Positions 33,448-42,007 are shown, counted from the stretch's first letter. The stretch: 64,000 nucleotides of DNA from Altererythrobacter sp. C41 (GCF_016803135.1 NZ_JAEVFE010000009.1:1-64000), one strand, 5' to 3'. Notes: generated from the sequence alone by a model not told the origin. Translations and numbers: made by a program.

Positions 33448-35178
33448 TCACTTCGCCGGCACTGCCTCGCCCGCCTCGGGCGCAATGATCCCCGCCTTGC
33501 GTTTGCCGCGGCTTTCCCGCCACCATTCGAGGCAAACGAGCCCTACGGCGGCGAAACCGATCAGCGTCGTCAGCACGAAGACGTCGAAGTATCCGCGCTC
33601 CGCGATCATCTCGCCCAGGGCGCCGCGCCCGAGCGTTCCCACGAGCAGGGTAAGCGAGGACAGCAGGGCATATTGCACCGCACTGAACTTCTTCGACACT
33701 ATCGATGACAGCCAGGCGACGTAGGCGGCCCCGGCGATGCCGATGGCAAGATTTTCGAAGCCGATGGTGATCATCAACCGGGCCAGCTTGGCGCTGCCCC
33801 CGGGAAAGCTTTCGATCAGGGCCGTGAAGCCGATAAAGTCGCTCATCGCCTGCATGTTCGCGCCGCCGACGGCGAGATCGGCGTAGAGCAGGTTGGTCAG
33901 CGCGGCGAGCAGGCCGCCGAGGGCCAGAGTGAACATTCGGCCCAGTGCCGTCAGCATCCATCCGCCCAAGGCGAGGCCGAGGACGATCGCGCCGACCCCG
34001 AAGAATTTCGAGGCAACCGCCACCTCGTCATTCGTATACTGCAGTTCGCCGAGGTAGAACGGGTAGGCGAAGGTGCCCCAGATCGCGTCGCAGATCCGAT
34101 AGGTCAGCACCACCGCCAGGATCAGCACCAGCGACCAGCCCATGCGTCCCACGAACTCGACCAGCGGCAGCACCAGCGCGCGATAAAGATGGTCGAGGGC
34201 GTAGGCGCCCCCGGTCACGGGCGGCGCGTCCTCGGCCAGAAGGTGCTTTCCATCCCGCTTCTGGGCGGCCAGCCAGCCTGCGATCAGTGCGGGCAGCACG
34301 ATCGTCGCGACGATGATCCACGGCCCCCAATTGAGCGTGAAGTCGGTGGGGTTGGGCCGGTCTTCGGGCGCATAGGTCATCGACATGATCATGAATGCCA
34401 GCACCACCGCGATCGCCACTGCCCAAAGCAACCCGACGAGTAGGAGCGCACGGTTGCGCACTTTCGGCGCAAGTTCGCCCGCACGGCGCAGGGCGCGGAC
34501 TTGCTCTTCTCCCGCGAAGCCCGCTTCGTTCTGCGGCGAATCGGCGATCGGCGCGAACAAGCCGATCGCGCCGATTGCCAGCAGGATCGCGCCCATCGCC
34601 ATGTAGGTTTCCGGCCAGCCGATCCGGGCGGCGATGATCAGGCCGAGCGCGCCGCCCACCAGCGAAGACAGGCGATATCCCATTTGATAGATCGTCGACA
34701 GGATATCGAGAGTTGCCTTCTCGTCGGCCACGTCGATGCGCCAGGCGTTGATCGCGATATCCTGCGTCGCGGATGCAAAGGCTCCGATACCGGCCAGCAG
34801 CGAGAACATGCCGAGCTGGGTGCGCGGCTCCAGCACGCTCATCGTCACCAGGATCGCGCCGAGCAGGATCTGCATGGGCACGATCCATTGCTTGCGCTTG
34901 CCCAGCCGGCGCAGCAGCGGCAGGTCGACCTTGTCGATCAGCGGCGACCACAGGAACTGGAAGGCGTAGGCGAGCCCGATCAGGGAGAAGATGCCCATCG
35001 TCTCGAGGTCGACTTCCGCCTCCGTGAGCCAGGCGAACAAGGTTCCGAGGAACAGCGCAAAGGGCAGTCCGCTGGCGAAGCCGAAGAGGAGCATGAAGCC
35101 GGTCTTGCGGTTGGTGAGCGCCAGACCGAGCGCGCGCCAGGAGGAAATCTTCTTCGTTTCGTCGGCGGCCTCGGCCAT
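33448..35178 (-). CDS. AmpG-like MFS transporter
   Basis: The 576-residue inner-membrane protein has 12-14 membrane helices. It begins with LGLALTNRKTGFMLLFGFAS and has GLPFALFLGTLFAWLTEAEV, WSPLIDKVDLPLLRRLGKRK and FASATQDIAINAWRIDVADE, which are the AmpG signatures (the loop with D-K/R and QDIAIDAWR). AmpG imports anhydromuropeptides for cell-wall recycling. The size is above E. coli AmpG (491), with a charged loop near 210-240 and a lysine-rich C-terminus. It converges on folC with no gap. Confidence 0.87.
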   Translation of the reverse strand: MAEAADETKKISSWRALGLALTNRKTGFMLLFGFASGLPFALFLGTLFAWLTEAEVDLETMGIFSLIGLAYAFQFLWSPLIDKVDLPLLRRLGKRKQWIVPMQILLGAILVTMSVLEPRTQLGMFSLLAGIGAFASATQDIAINAWRIDVADEKATLDILSTIYQMGYRLSSLVGGALGLIIAARIGWPETYMAMGAILLAIGAIGLFAPIADSPQNEAGFAGEEQVRALRRAGELAPKVRNRALLLVGLLWAVAIAVVLAFMIMSMTYAPEDRPNPTDFTLNWGPWIIVATIVLPALIAGWLAAQKRDGKHLLAEDAPPVTGGAYALDHLYRALVLPLVEFVGRMGWSLVLILAVVLTYRICDAIWGTFAYPFYLGELQYTNDEVAVASKFFGVGAIVLGLALGGWMLTALGRMFTLALGGLLAALTNLLYADLAVGGANMQAMSDFIGFTALIESFPGGSAKLARLMITIGFENLAIGIAGAAYVAWLSSIVSKKFSAVQYALLSSLTLLVGTLGRGALGEMIAERGYFDVFVLTTLIGFAAVGLVCLEWWRESRGKRKAGIIAPEAGEAVPAK

Positions 35179-35249
35179 TCCCTAGCGTCCTTCCGTCTAT
35201 CCCGATTTTCTGCGACACTAGCTGCCGGAGAGGGCCAGGAATAGGCGCT

Positions 35250-36410
35250 ATGGAAGCTATCGACACCAAACATCCCGCGCGGCGGCCGACCGACGGCATG
35301 CTGGCGCTGGCCCGCGCGATCGCCGAGGGGCAGAGCCGGGCCGAAGCGTGCGTCAGCGAGGTTCCGGCGAGCGTCTACACCGAGCCCGGCTATTTCGCGC
35401 GCGAGAAGGCGGCGATCTACGAGCGCATGCCGCAGATCCTGTGCCCGTCCGCGCTCCTTCCCGAGCCCGGCATGGCGGTTCCGCACGATGCGACCGGGCG
35501 GCCGCTGCTGATTACCCGCGACGGCGAGGGCAAGGCGCACGTCTTCCTCAACGTCTGCCGCCACCGCGGCACGCGGCTGGTCGAGGGCGGCGAGGCGGTG
35601 TGCCAGAAGCGGCTCGTCTGCCCCTATCACGCGTGGACCTATTCGGTGGACGGGCGCCTGCTCGCCCTACCCCGCCCCGACACGTTCCCGGGGCTCGACA
35701 AGGATACGATGGGGCTGATCGAACTGCCCAGCCGCGAGACCGGCGGGCTGATCTGGTTCTGCCCCCGCGAAGGCGCGGATTTCTCGGATGCCGAGCGGCT
35801 CGGCGAGGACTTCGACGCGCTCGGCATGGGCGAGCACGTGCTATTCCGCCGCAAGACGCACGAGGTCGCGGCGAACTGGAAGCTCATCATGGACGCGTTC
35901 CTCGAGAGCTACCACGTCACCCGGCTCCACGCCCAGACGATCGGGCCGTTCTTCAAGGACGGGGTGACCTCGGGCGACATGGTCGGCCCGCACGCACGCT
36001 CCGCCGTCGGCCGGCTGGAGGAGATGGAGGGGGTGGACCTCACCGACATGGCCGCGCTGCGCCGCGTGGTGACTTTCGCCTACCAGCTCATCCCCGGCGC
36101 GCTGATCATCCCCAGCCCCGACTACGTCAACGTCATGGTGATGATGCCCCAGGCGCACGACCGCACGCTGGTGGAGGATTTCATGCTCATCCCCGAGCCT
36201 CCCGCAACCGACAAGGCGCGCGACCACTGGGAGCGGAGCTGGGCCCTGCTCGACGGCGGCGTGTTCGCGAACGAGGACTTCCGCGCGGCCGAGCTGGGAC
36301 AGCAGGGCCTTTCGACAGGCGCGGTGCCCTCGCTGACGCTCGGCACGCTGGAGGGCGGTATCCGGCGGTTCCATGAGACTGTGGAGGAGGCGCTGCGGGC
36401 GGTGAATTGA
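35250..36410 (+). CDS. Rieske non-heme iron oxygenase, alpha subunit type
   Basis: The 386-residue protein has a Rieske [2Fe-2S] domain with CRHRGTRLVEGG and CPYHAWTY (Cys-x-His ... Cys-x2-His) around 95-130. The catalytic domain has NWKLIMDAFLESYHVTRLHA, with the two iron histidines, and an acidic NEDFRAAE near the end as the likely third ligand. The pattern resembles ring-hydroxylating and choline-monooxygenase-like enzymes. There is no ferredoxin or reductase gene nearby, so its electron donor is unlinked and its substrate cannot be inferred. It is divergent from the AmpG-like gene by 71 bp. Confidence 0.88.
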   Translation: MEAIDTKHPARRPTDGMLALARAIAEGQSRAEACVSEVPASVYTEPGYFAREKAAIYERMPQILCPSALLPEPGMAVPHDATGRPLLITRDGEGKAHVFLNVCRHRGTRLVEGGEAVCQKRLVCPYHAWTYSVDGRLLALPRPDTFPGLDKDTMGLIELPSRETGGLIWFCPREGADFSDAERLGEDFDALGMGEHVLFRRKTHEVAANWKLIMDAFLESYHVTRLHAQTIGPFFKDGVTSGDMVGPHARSAVGRLEEMEGVDLTDMAALRRVVTFAYQLIPGALIIPSPDYVNVMVMMPQAHDRTLVEDFMLIPEPPATDKARDHWERSWALLDGGVFANEDFRAAELGQQGLSTGAVPSLTLGTLEGGIRRFHETVEEALRAVN

Positions 36411-36418
36411 CCGCTCCC

Positions 36419-36497
36419 GTCATCCCAGCGAAAGCTGGGATCGCGTGCCGCAAGCTCCGACCTGGCGGAGAGCGATCCCAGCTTTCGCTGGGATGAC
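36419..36497. repeat. GTCAT...ATGAC dispersed palindromic repeat, copy 5
   Basis: GTCATCCCAGCGAAAGCTGG and CCAGCTTTCGCTGGGATGAC are perfect reverse complements. The interior CGTGCCGCAAGCTCCGACCT matches copy 2 closely. It lies 9 bp past the Rieske gene and 20 bp before the pseudouridine synthase. Confidence 0.9.
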
Positions 36498-36517
36498 GGC
36501 GCGTGTAGAGGCCCTGC

Positions 36518-37294
36518 ATGGCCGACACTCCAAAACCTCAGGGCGCCCGAACCGGCGAGCGCATCGCCAAGCTGCTCGCGCGCGCGGGCGTCGCCAGCCG
36601 GCGCGAGGTCGAGCGGATGATCGCCGACGGCCGCGTGGCGATCGACGGCAAGGCGCTCGACACCCCGGCCACGATCATTCCGGACCTGCGCGGCGTCACG
36701 GTCGACGGCAAACCCGTCGGCAAGGCCGAGCGCACCCGGCTGTTCGCCTTTCACAAGCCGACCGGCCTCATCACCGCAGAGCGCGATCCGAAGGGCCGCG
36801 CGACGATCTACACTGCGCTCCGCAACGCGCTTCCCAAGGGCGCCGGGCGCGTCATGCCGGTCGGCCGGCTCGACCTCAATACCGAGGGCCTGCTGCTGCT
36901 GACCAACGACGGCGAGCTCAAGCGCGCGATGGAACTGCCCGCCAGCGGCATCCCGCGTACTTATCGCGCGCGCACGTTCGGCGACGTGACCCAGGGGCAG
37001 CTCGAGGATCTGATCGACGGGGTGACCATCGACGGCGTGCGCTACGGCAGAATCGACGCCAACATGGAACGGCGCACCGGCCGCAACCAGTGGATCGAAC
37101 TGACCATCACCGAAGGCAAGAACCGCGAGGTCCGTCGCGTGCTCGAGCACCTCGGCCTGCAGGTGAGCCGCCTGATCCGCGTCGGCTACGGGCCGTTCGC
37201 GCTGGACGAGCTGCCGCGCGGCGCGGCGGTGGAAATCCAGAAGCACGAGGTCGAGCGGTTTCGCAGCAGCCTGAAGAAAGGCCGGACGACATGA
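36518..37294 (+). CDS. rRNA pseudouridine synthase, RluB/RsuA family
   Basis: The enzyme isomerises specific uridines in rRNA. The 258 residues carry an S4 domain at about 14-60 (RIAKLLARAGVASRREVERM). The catalytic domain has FAFHKPTGLITAERDPKGRA and GRLDLNTEGLLLLTNDGELK with the nucleophilic Asp, and ITEGKNREVRRVLEHLGLQV. The length and insert fit RluB (23S U2605) better than RsuA, but I cannot distinguish with certainty. It ends 5 bp before a repeat and precedes rsmD. Confidence 0.9.
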   Translation: MADTPKPQGARTGERIAKLLARAGVASRREVERMIADGRVAIDGKALDTPATIIPDLRGVTVDGKPVGKAERTRLFAFHKPTGLITAERDPKGRATIYTALRNALPKGAGRVMPVGRLDLNTEGLLLLTNDGELKRAMELPASGIPRTYRARTFGDVTQGQLEDLIDGVTIDGVRYGRIDANMERRTGRNQWIELTITEGKNREVRRVLEHLGLQVSRLIRVGYGPFALDELPRGAAVEIQKHEVERFRSSLKKGRTT

Positions 37295-37298
37295 GCCC

Positions 37299-37448
37299 AC
37301 TCCTCTTCAGAGGAGGGGGAGCGAGACTTGGCGAGGCCCGAACTCGTTTCGGGGCGAGCCTAGTCGCAGCCGGGGTGGTGCCCGCCGCCGGGCGCGACGC
37401 TGACGCGTCGCCACCACCCCCACCCCCCTCCTCTAAAGAGGAGGGGGC
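37299..37448. repeat. 150-bp dispersed repeat (CCTCCTCTTCAGAGGAGG type), copy 2
   Basis: Bases 37301-37380 are identical to 9391-9470. The right end is CCTCCTCTAAAGAGGAGGGG, differing by one base from copy 1. The repeat fills the whole gap between the pseudouridine synthase and rsmD, and its right arm AGGAGGGGG is the ribosome-binding site of rsmD. Confidence 0.92.
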
Positions 37449-37454
37449 TTTCTC

Positions 37455-38000
37455 ATGAGAATCATCGCGGGCGAATGGCGCGGGCGCAGGCTCGCCGCGC
37501 CCAGGGGCGAGGGAACGCGCCCGACCGCGGACCGTACGCGCGAGACGCTGTTCTCGATGCTCGCGAGCCGGCTCGGCAGTTTCGAAGAGGTCGCCGTGGC
37601 CGACCTGTTCGCAGGCTCGGGCGCGCTTGGGCTCGAGGCGCTTTCGCGCGGGGCAGCGCAGTGCCTGTTCGTCGAGCAGGAAGAGGCGGCACTGAAAGCG
37701 ATCCGCGCCAATATCGCCGCGCTCGACGCCCGCATGCGGAGCGAAGTGCGCGCCGGATCGGTCATGGCGCTGGGTCCGGCGGAGGCGGCCAGGGACCTGG
37801 TGCTGCTTGATCCGCCCTACGGCACCGGCGCGGGAGCGGTGGCGCTCGACCGGTTGCTGCGGCTGGGCTGGATCGGGGAGGCCACCTGGGTCGCGCTCGA
37901 AACCGGCGCGGACGAGACGGTAGCGGTAAAGGGACTTTCGATCGATGCCGAAAGACGTGTCGGCAAGGCGAAGCTGACTTTGCTCCGCCTCGCCGACTGA
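37455..38000 (+). CDS. rsmD: 16S rRNA (guanine(966)-N2)-methyltransferase
   Basis: RsmD methylates G966 of 16S rRNA. The 181 residues begin MRIIAGEWRGRRLAAPRGEG, and have RPTADRTRETLFSML, the SAM motif VADLFAGSGALGLEALSRGA (about 47-66) and LLDPPYGTG (the catalytic DPPY). Its Shine-Dalgarno GAGGAGGGGG comes from the preceding repeat. It pairs with the upstream rRNA pseudouridine synthase as a ribosome-modification couple. Confidence 0.95.
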   Translation: MRIIAGEWRGRRLAAPRGEGTRPTADRTRETLFSMLASRLGSFEEVAVADLFAGSGALGLEALSRGAAQCLFVEQEEAALKAIRANIAALDARMRSEVRAGSVMALGPAEAARDLVLLDPPYGTGAGAVALDRLLRLGWIGEATWVALETGADETVAVKGLSIDAERRVGKAKLTLLRLAD

Positions 38001-38028
38001 TCTTGCGAGCTATGTTCCGACCGGCCGA

Positions 38029-38529
38029 TTACATCGGTTCGTCGGTCACCGGCTCATCTGGAGTGGCCGGATCGGCCGTCGTGGGATCGGCCGTCGGATC
38101 CGGGGTCGTGGCGTCCGGGCCAGCCGGGTCCGGAGTCGTCGGATTGGCGGCCGGGTCCGTCGGGGCCGGCATGCCCGCCGCCTGCGCCTCGATCTGCGCC
38201 CAGGCCTGAGTCTGCTGCTCGGGCGGCAGCGTCGCGAGCGTGCTCTTGTCGGCATCGGAGATGCGCCAGAACAGCTCCTGACGCTCCGGCGTCAGCGACC
38301 AGAAGTAGGTCTGCGTCTCGGCAGGCCAGGCATCGTACTGCGCCTGCTGCGCGGGCGCCCATGCATCGTAAGTCGACTGCTGGTCAGGCGCCAGCGTGGT
38401 GGCCGTCGCCATGTCGGCCGGCTCCGCGGATTCGACAGGCGGTTCGGCCATCTCGGTGTCCTGAGCGAGCGCAGGACCGGAAACGATCGCCACGGCGGCG
38501 ACGGCGGGAAGTAGGTTACGGATACGCAT
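38029..38529 (-). CDS. Secreted W/Q-repeat protein A
   Basis: The 166-residue exported protein has a signal peptide (about 1-23, ending GPALA). Its core (about 50-125) is built of short units with regularly spaced aromatic residues and glutamines: QQSTYDAWAPAQQAQYDAWP, TQTYFWSLTPERQELFW and PPEQQTQAWAQIEAQ. The C-terminal 45 residues are a Pro/Thr/Asp low-complexity tail ending PVTDEPM. The same plan recurs in the next gene on this strand. I do not recognise a characterised family. AGGAG lies 9 nt before the ATG at 38529. Residual similarity to TPR-like or surface repeat folds cannot be judged. Confidence 0.78.
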   Translation of the reverse strand: MRIRNLLPAVAAVAIVSGPALAQDTEMAEPPVESAEPADMATATTLAPDQQSTYDAWAPAQQAQYDAWPAETQTYFWSLTPERQELFWRISDADKSTLATLPPEQQTQAWAQIEAQAAGMPAPTDPAANPTTPDPAGPDATTPDPTADPTTADPATPDEPVTDEPM

Positions 38530-38751
38530 TGGGAAGTCTCCTTTCAAATATTCCCAAGCGACGAACGCGAACTCTTCCTGACAAATGGTCCCCCGTCAGG
38601 ATTAGCTAAAGGGTGGGGACTTTGCGCTGCGGCAGCAAGACTTCCGCTCCACTACGATCGCATGGAGGAAACGTCTTGTCGGAAAATGTGTCAGAATCGG
38701 GGCGAGCCGTAATAGATTGATTTTCTTGCAACTTGTCGCCGGCGAACATTA

Positions 38752-38789
38752 AAAAGGGGTGGAGCCGGCAAAGCGGCTCCACCCCTTTT
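38752..38789 (-). terminator. Strong terminator after W/Q-repeat gene B
   Basis: A perfect 16-bp stem (38752-38767 with 38774-38789, loop GCAAAG) is followed on the minus strand by TTTTTAATG. It lies 43 bp past the stop of gene B, so that gene is a separate transcription unit from gene A. The remaining gap 38548-38751 shows nothing I can name. Confidence 0.9.
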
Positions 38790-38832
38790 CGGGTATCGAC
38801 GCGCCGACCAGAGGCGCGCCGGAGAAATACCG

Positions 38833-39486
38833 TCAGGCCCCGTCCGGCTTCTTGGCCGGCAGCGGCTCGTCGATCTCACTCGCCGGCTTGCCCGGCCAGT
38901 ACTCCAGCGGGACGTTGCCATAGTTCTTCCCCGCCTCGCGCGGATTGACGCAGCCGTCCTGCACCTCGGCGCTGCAGACCGGATAGTCCTGCTTCGGCGG
39001 AGGGGCGGTCTGTACCGTCTCGCTCTCGACGAACCGCATGTCCCCGCTCGTGGCCATCGAGGCCGTCGTGCTGGCGGTCGCCGCCGGGGTTCCTGCAGAT
39101 GCCGTCGCGGCCGTCGAAGCCGCGGCGCCCGGCGCCGGGGCACCGCCCATCTGCGCCGCGATCTGCGCCCAGGCCGACGTGCGCTGCTGCGGCGTCATCT
39201 GGTAGACCTGCGTGCGCTGCTCGTCGGTCAGCGCCCACCAGCCGGTCTGCTGCTCGGGAGTCAGCGACCAGAAATACTCCTGAACCTCGGCGGTCCATGC
39301 ATCGTAGGCGGCCTGGCGATCGGCCGGCCATGCGTCGTAGGACGTCTGCTGATCCGCGGTCATGGTAAAGGTGCCCACTGGCGTTTCCGCTTCGACCTGC
39401 GTCTCCGCTTCGGCCTCGGTATCCTGAGCGATAGCGGGCACGGCGAAAGCCAGTGCCGCGGCACTGGCCAGAATTATGCTACGCAT
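38833..39486 (-). CDS. Secreted W/Q-repeat protein B
   Basis: The 217-residue protein is a paralogue of the neighbouring W/Q-repeat gene. It has a signal peptide (about 1-20, ending VPAIA) and a repeat core of DQQTSYDAWPADRQAAYDAW, VQEYFWSLTPEQQTGWWALT and DEQRTQVYQMTPQQRTSAWA. After an Ala/Thr/Ser linker it has a distinct C-terminal module DYPVCSAEVQDGCVNPREAG, with two cysteines, then a conserved-looking NVPLEYWPGKPASEID. Gene A lacks this module. GGAG precedes the ATG at 39486 by 9 nt. Confidence 0.8.
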   Translation of the reverse strand: MRSIILASAAALAFAVPAIAQDTEAEAETQVEAETPVGTFTMTADQQTSYDAWPADRQAAYDAWTAEVQEYFWSLTPEQQTGWWALTDEQRTQVYQMTPQQRTSAWAQIAAQMGGAPAPGAAASTAATASAGTPAATASTTASMATSGDMRFVESETVQTAPPPKQDYPVCSAEVQDGCVNPREAGKNYGNVPLEYWPGKPASEIDEPLPAKKPDGA

Positions 39487-39573
39487 TGGAGCTGTCTCCA
39501 TCCGTTCGTCATCGGTGCCACTACGCGGCACGGGTGATGCGGTTCCGCGCTGGCCCTTGCGCGTTTCCTCCGC

Positions 39574-39588
39574 GTTCCCTAGCTGTTC
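39574..39588 (+). promoter_or_regulatory. LexA (SOS) box upstream of uvrD
   Basis: GTTC-CCTAGCT-GTTC is an exact match to the alphaproteobacterial LexA box GTTC-N7-GTTC. It ends 8 bp before the uvrD ATG, so LexA there would block transcription of a short-leadered or leaderless mRNA. A chance match of eight fixed bases cannot be excluded alone, but its position before an SOS-type gene supports it. Confidence 0.65.
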
Positions 39589-39596
39589 GCCTGCTC

Positions 39597-41903
39597 ATGA
39601 CCCTGCCAGGCGCCGCCTCCGACTCCGCCCCCGACGGCGAAATTCCCTTTTACGCAGCGAGGCTTAACGCGCCCCAGCGGGAAGCCGTGCTGACCACCGA
39701 GGGGCCGGTTCTGATGCTCGCCGGCGCAGGCACGGGCAAGACGGCGGCGCTCACCGCACGGCTGGCACATCTCGTCGCAACGCGCCGCGCCTGGCCGAGC
39801 GAGATCCTCTGCGTCACGTTCACCAACAAGGCCGCGCGCGAGATGCGCGAGCGGGTCGCGCACCATCTGGGCGAAGCGGTCGAGGGCATGCCCTGGCTCG
39901 GCACGTTCCACTCGATCGGCGCCAAGATGCTGCGCCGCCATGCCGAGTTGGTCGGGCTGCAATCGAACTACACGATCATCGACACCGACGATCAGCTTCG
40001 TCTGCTCAAGCAGCTCATCGTCGAGAACGACCTCGACGAGAAGCGCTGGCCCGCGCGCCAGCTTGCCGGGCTGATCGACCGCTGGAAGAACCGCGGCCTC
40101 AACCCCGAAGACCTCGATGCGATCGAGAACGAAGCCTACGCCAACGGACGCGGGCAGCAGTTCTACCGGCTCTACCAGGACCGGCTGAAGGCGCTCAACG
40201 CCTGCGATTTCGGCGACCTGCTGCTGCACATGCTGAACGTGTTCCGGCGGGAGCGCGAGGTGCTGGCGCACTACCAGCAGCGCTTCAAGTACATCCTGGT
40301 CGACGAGTATCAGGACACCAACCAAGTCCAGTACCTCTGGCTCCGCCTGCTCGCGCAGGAGCGCAAGAACATCTGCGTGGTGGGGGACGACGACCAGTCG
40401 ATCTACTCCTGGCGCGGGGCCGAGGTTGCCAACATCCTCAGGTTCGAGAAGGATTTTCCGGGCGCCGCGGTCATCAAGCTGGAGCAAAACTACCGCTCCA
40501 CCCCGCACATCCTCGGCGCCGCATCGGGCCTGATCGACGCCAACAGCCAGCGGCTCGGCAAGACGCTGTGGACCGAGGTCGACGGCGGCGACAAGGTGCG
40601 CGTGATCGGCGTGTGGGACGCGCCCGAGGAAGCGCGCCGGGTGGGCGAAGAGATCGAGCGGCTGGAGCGGGAAGGCGCCCCGCTCGAGCAGATCGCGATC
40701 CTCGTGCGCGCGCAGTATCAGACGCGCGAGTTCGAGGACCGCTTCATCCAGATCGGTCTCAACTACCGTATCGTCGGCGGTTTCCGCTTCTACGAGCGCG
40801 CGGAGATTCGCGACGCGCTCGCCTACCTGCGGGTGATCGCGCAGCCGCAGGACGATCTTGCGTTCGAGCGCATCTACAACCAGCCCAAGCGCGGCCTCGG
40901 CGCCAAGACGCTGGAGAAGATGCACCAGCACGCGCGCCGCACCGGAATGCCGCTCGCGGCCGCCTCGCTCCAGCTCGCCGACAGCGACGAACTGCCCGCG
41001 CGCGCCGCGAACACGATCGGCGGCCTCCTGCGCCAGTTCCTCGAGTGGCGCGAGCAGGCCGAGAAAGTCACCCCGGCCGAGCTGCTGCGCACGGTGCTGG
41101 AGGAGACCGGCTACAACGCCATGCTGGAGGCGGAAAAGACCGCCGAGGCCTCGAACCGGCTGGAGAATCTTTCCGAGCTCGCGCGCGCGATGGAGGAATA
41201 CGAGACGCTCGGCGACTTCCTCGAACACGTCAGCCTGGTGATGGACAACGACGCCGACCAGACGAGCGAGAAGGTCACGATCATGACCATCCACGCCGCC
41301 AAGGGGCTGGAGTTCGACAACGTCTTCCTGCCCGGGTGGGAGGAAGGCGTGTTCCCCAGTCAGCGCGCGCTCGACGAAGGCGGCCTGGCCTCGCTGGAGG
41401 AGGAACGCCGCCTCGCCTACGTCGCGATCACGCGTGCGCGGCGGCGCTGCACGATCCTCCACGCGGCCAACCGGCGCATCTACGGCCAGTGGACCAGCTC
41501 GATCCCCAGCCGCTTCATCGGCGAACTGCCAGCCGATCACATCGAGGAAGAGACCACCCTCACCGGCGGCGCCTCGCTCTGGCGCGCCGGCATGACCGAG
41601 CACGAAGATCCTTTCGCCCACCTCGCCCGCGAGCGCCCCGCCCGCACGCAAACCCGCGGCCCCGGCTGGCAACGCGCTCTCACGACCGGCTACGACGCGA
41701 CGCCCAAGCGCCTCAAGGAAACCACCCGCAGCGCCGCCAGCTTCGCCGCCAAGCCGCGCACCGACATCGCGATCGGCCAGCGCGTGTTCCATGACAAGTT
41801 CGGCTACGGCACGGTGACCGACCAGGAAGGCAACCGGCTGGAGATCGAGTTCGAGCAGGCGGGGACCAAGCGGGTAATCGACAGCTTCGTCACGGTGGCG
41901 TGA
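39597..41903 (+). CDS. uvrD: UvrD/PcrA-type DNA helicase
   Basis: This 3'-5' superfamily 1A helicase acts in nucleotide-excision and mismatch repair. The 768 residues contain motif I AGAGTGKTAALTARL, FTNKAAREM (Ia), LVDEYQDTNQVQY (II), VGDDDQSIYSWRGAE (III), KLEQNYRS (IV), TIHAAKGLEFDNVFLPG (V) and RRLAYVAITRARRRC (VI). The end has RVFHDKFGYGTVTDQEGNRL, the PcrA-like tudor domain. The ATG at 39597 gives MTLPGAASDSAPDGEIPFYA; 48 more open codons upstream do not look like family sequence. No good Shine-Dalgarno is seen. Confidence 0.93.
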   Translation: MTLPGAASDSAPDGEIPFYAARLNAPQREAVLTTEGPVLMLAGAGTGKTAALTARLAHLVATRRAWPSEILCVTFTNKAAREMRERVAHHLGEAVEGMPWLGTFHSIGAKMLRRHAELVGLQSNYTIIDTDDQLRLLKQLIVENDLDEKRWPARQLAGLIDRWKNRGLNPEDLDAIENEAYANGRGQQFYRLYQDRLKALNACDFGDLLLHMLNVFRREREVLAHYQQRFKYILVDEYQDTNQVQYLWLRLLAQERKNICVVGDDDQSIYSWRGAEVANILRFEKDFPGAAVIKLEQNYRSTPHILGAASGLIDANSQRLGKTLWTEVDGGDKVRVIGVWDAPEEARRVGEEIERLEREGAPLEQIAILVRAQYQTREFEDRFIQIGLNYRIVGGFRFYERAEIRDALAYLRVIAQPQDDLAFERIYNQPKRGLGAKTLEKMHQHARRTGMPLAAASLQLADSDELPARAANTIGGLLRQFLEWREQAEKVTPAELLRTVLEETGYNAMLEAEKTAEASNRLENLSELARAMEEYETLGDFLEHVSLVMDNDADQTSEKVTIMTIHAAKGLEFDNVFLPGWEEGVFPSQRALDEGGLASLEEERRLAYVAITRARRRCTILHAANRRIYGQWTSSIPSRFIGELPADHIEEETTLTGGASLWRAGMTEHEDPFAHLARERPARTQTRGPGWQRALTTGYDATPKRLKETTRSAASFAAKPRTDIAIGQRVFHDKFGYGTVTDQEGNRLEIEFEQAGTKRVIDSFVTVA

Positions 41904-42007
41904 AGGCCACCGCTGCGCGGCTCCCGAGCCCCGCATTCACCAACCACATCCCGCCATCCAGCGGCCGCCTGTTGCAGGGGGCACGCGATCGGTTTTAGAA
42001 CCGCATC

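Noticed and set aside
40568-41794. 408-codon frame inside uvrD
   Set aside because: Arg-rich shadow frame; uvrD shows all helicase motifs across the same interval.
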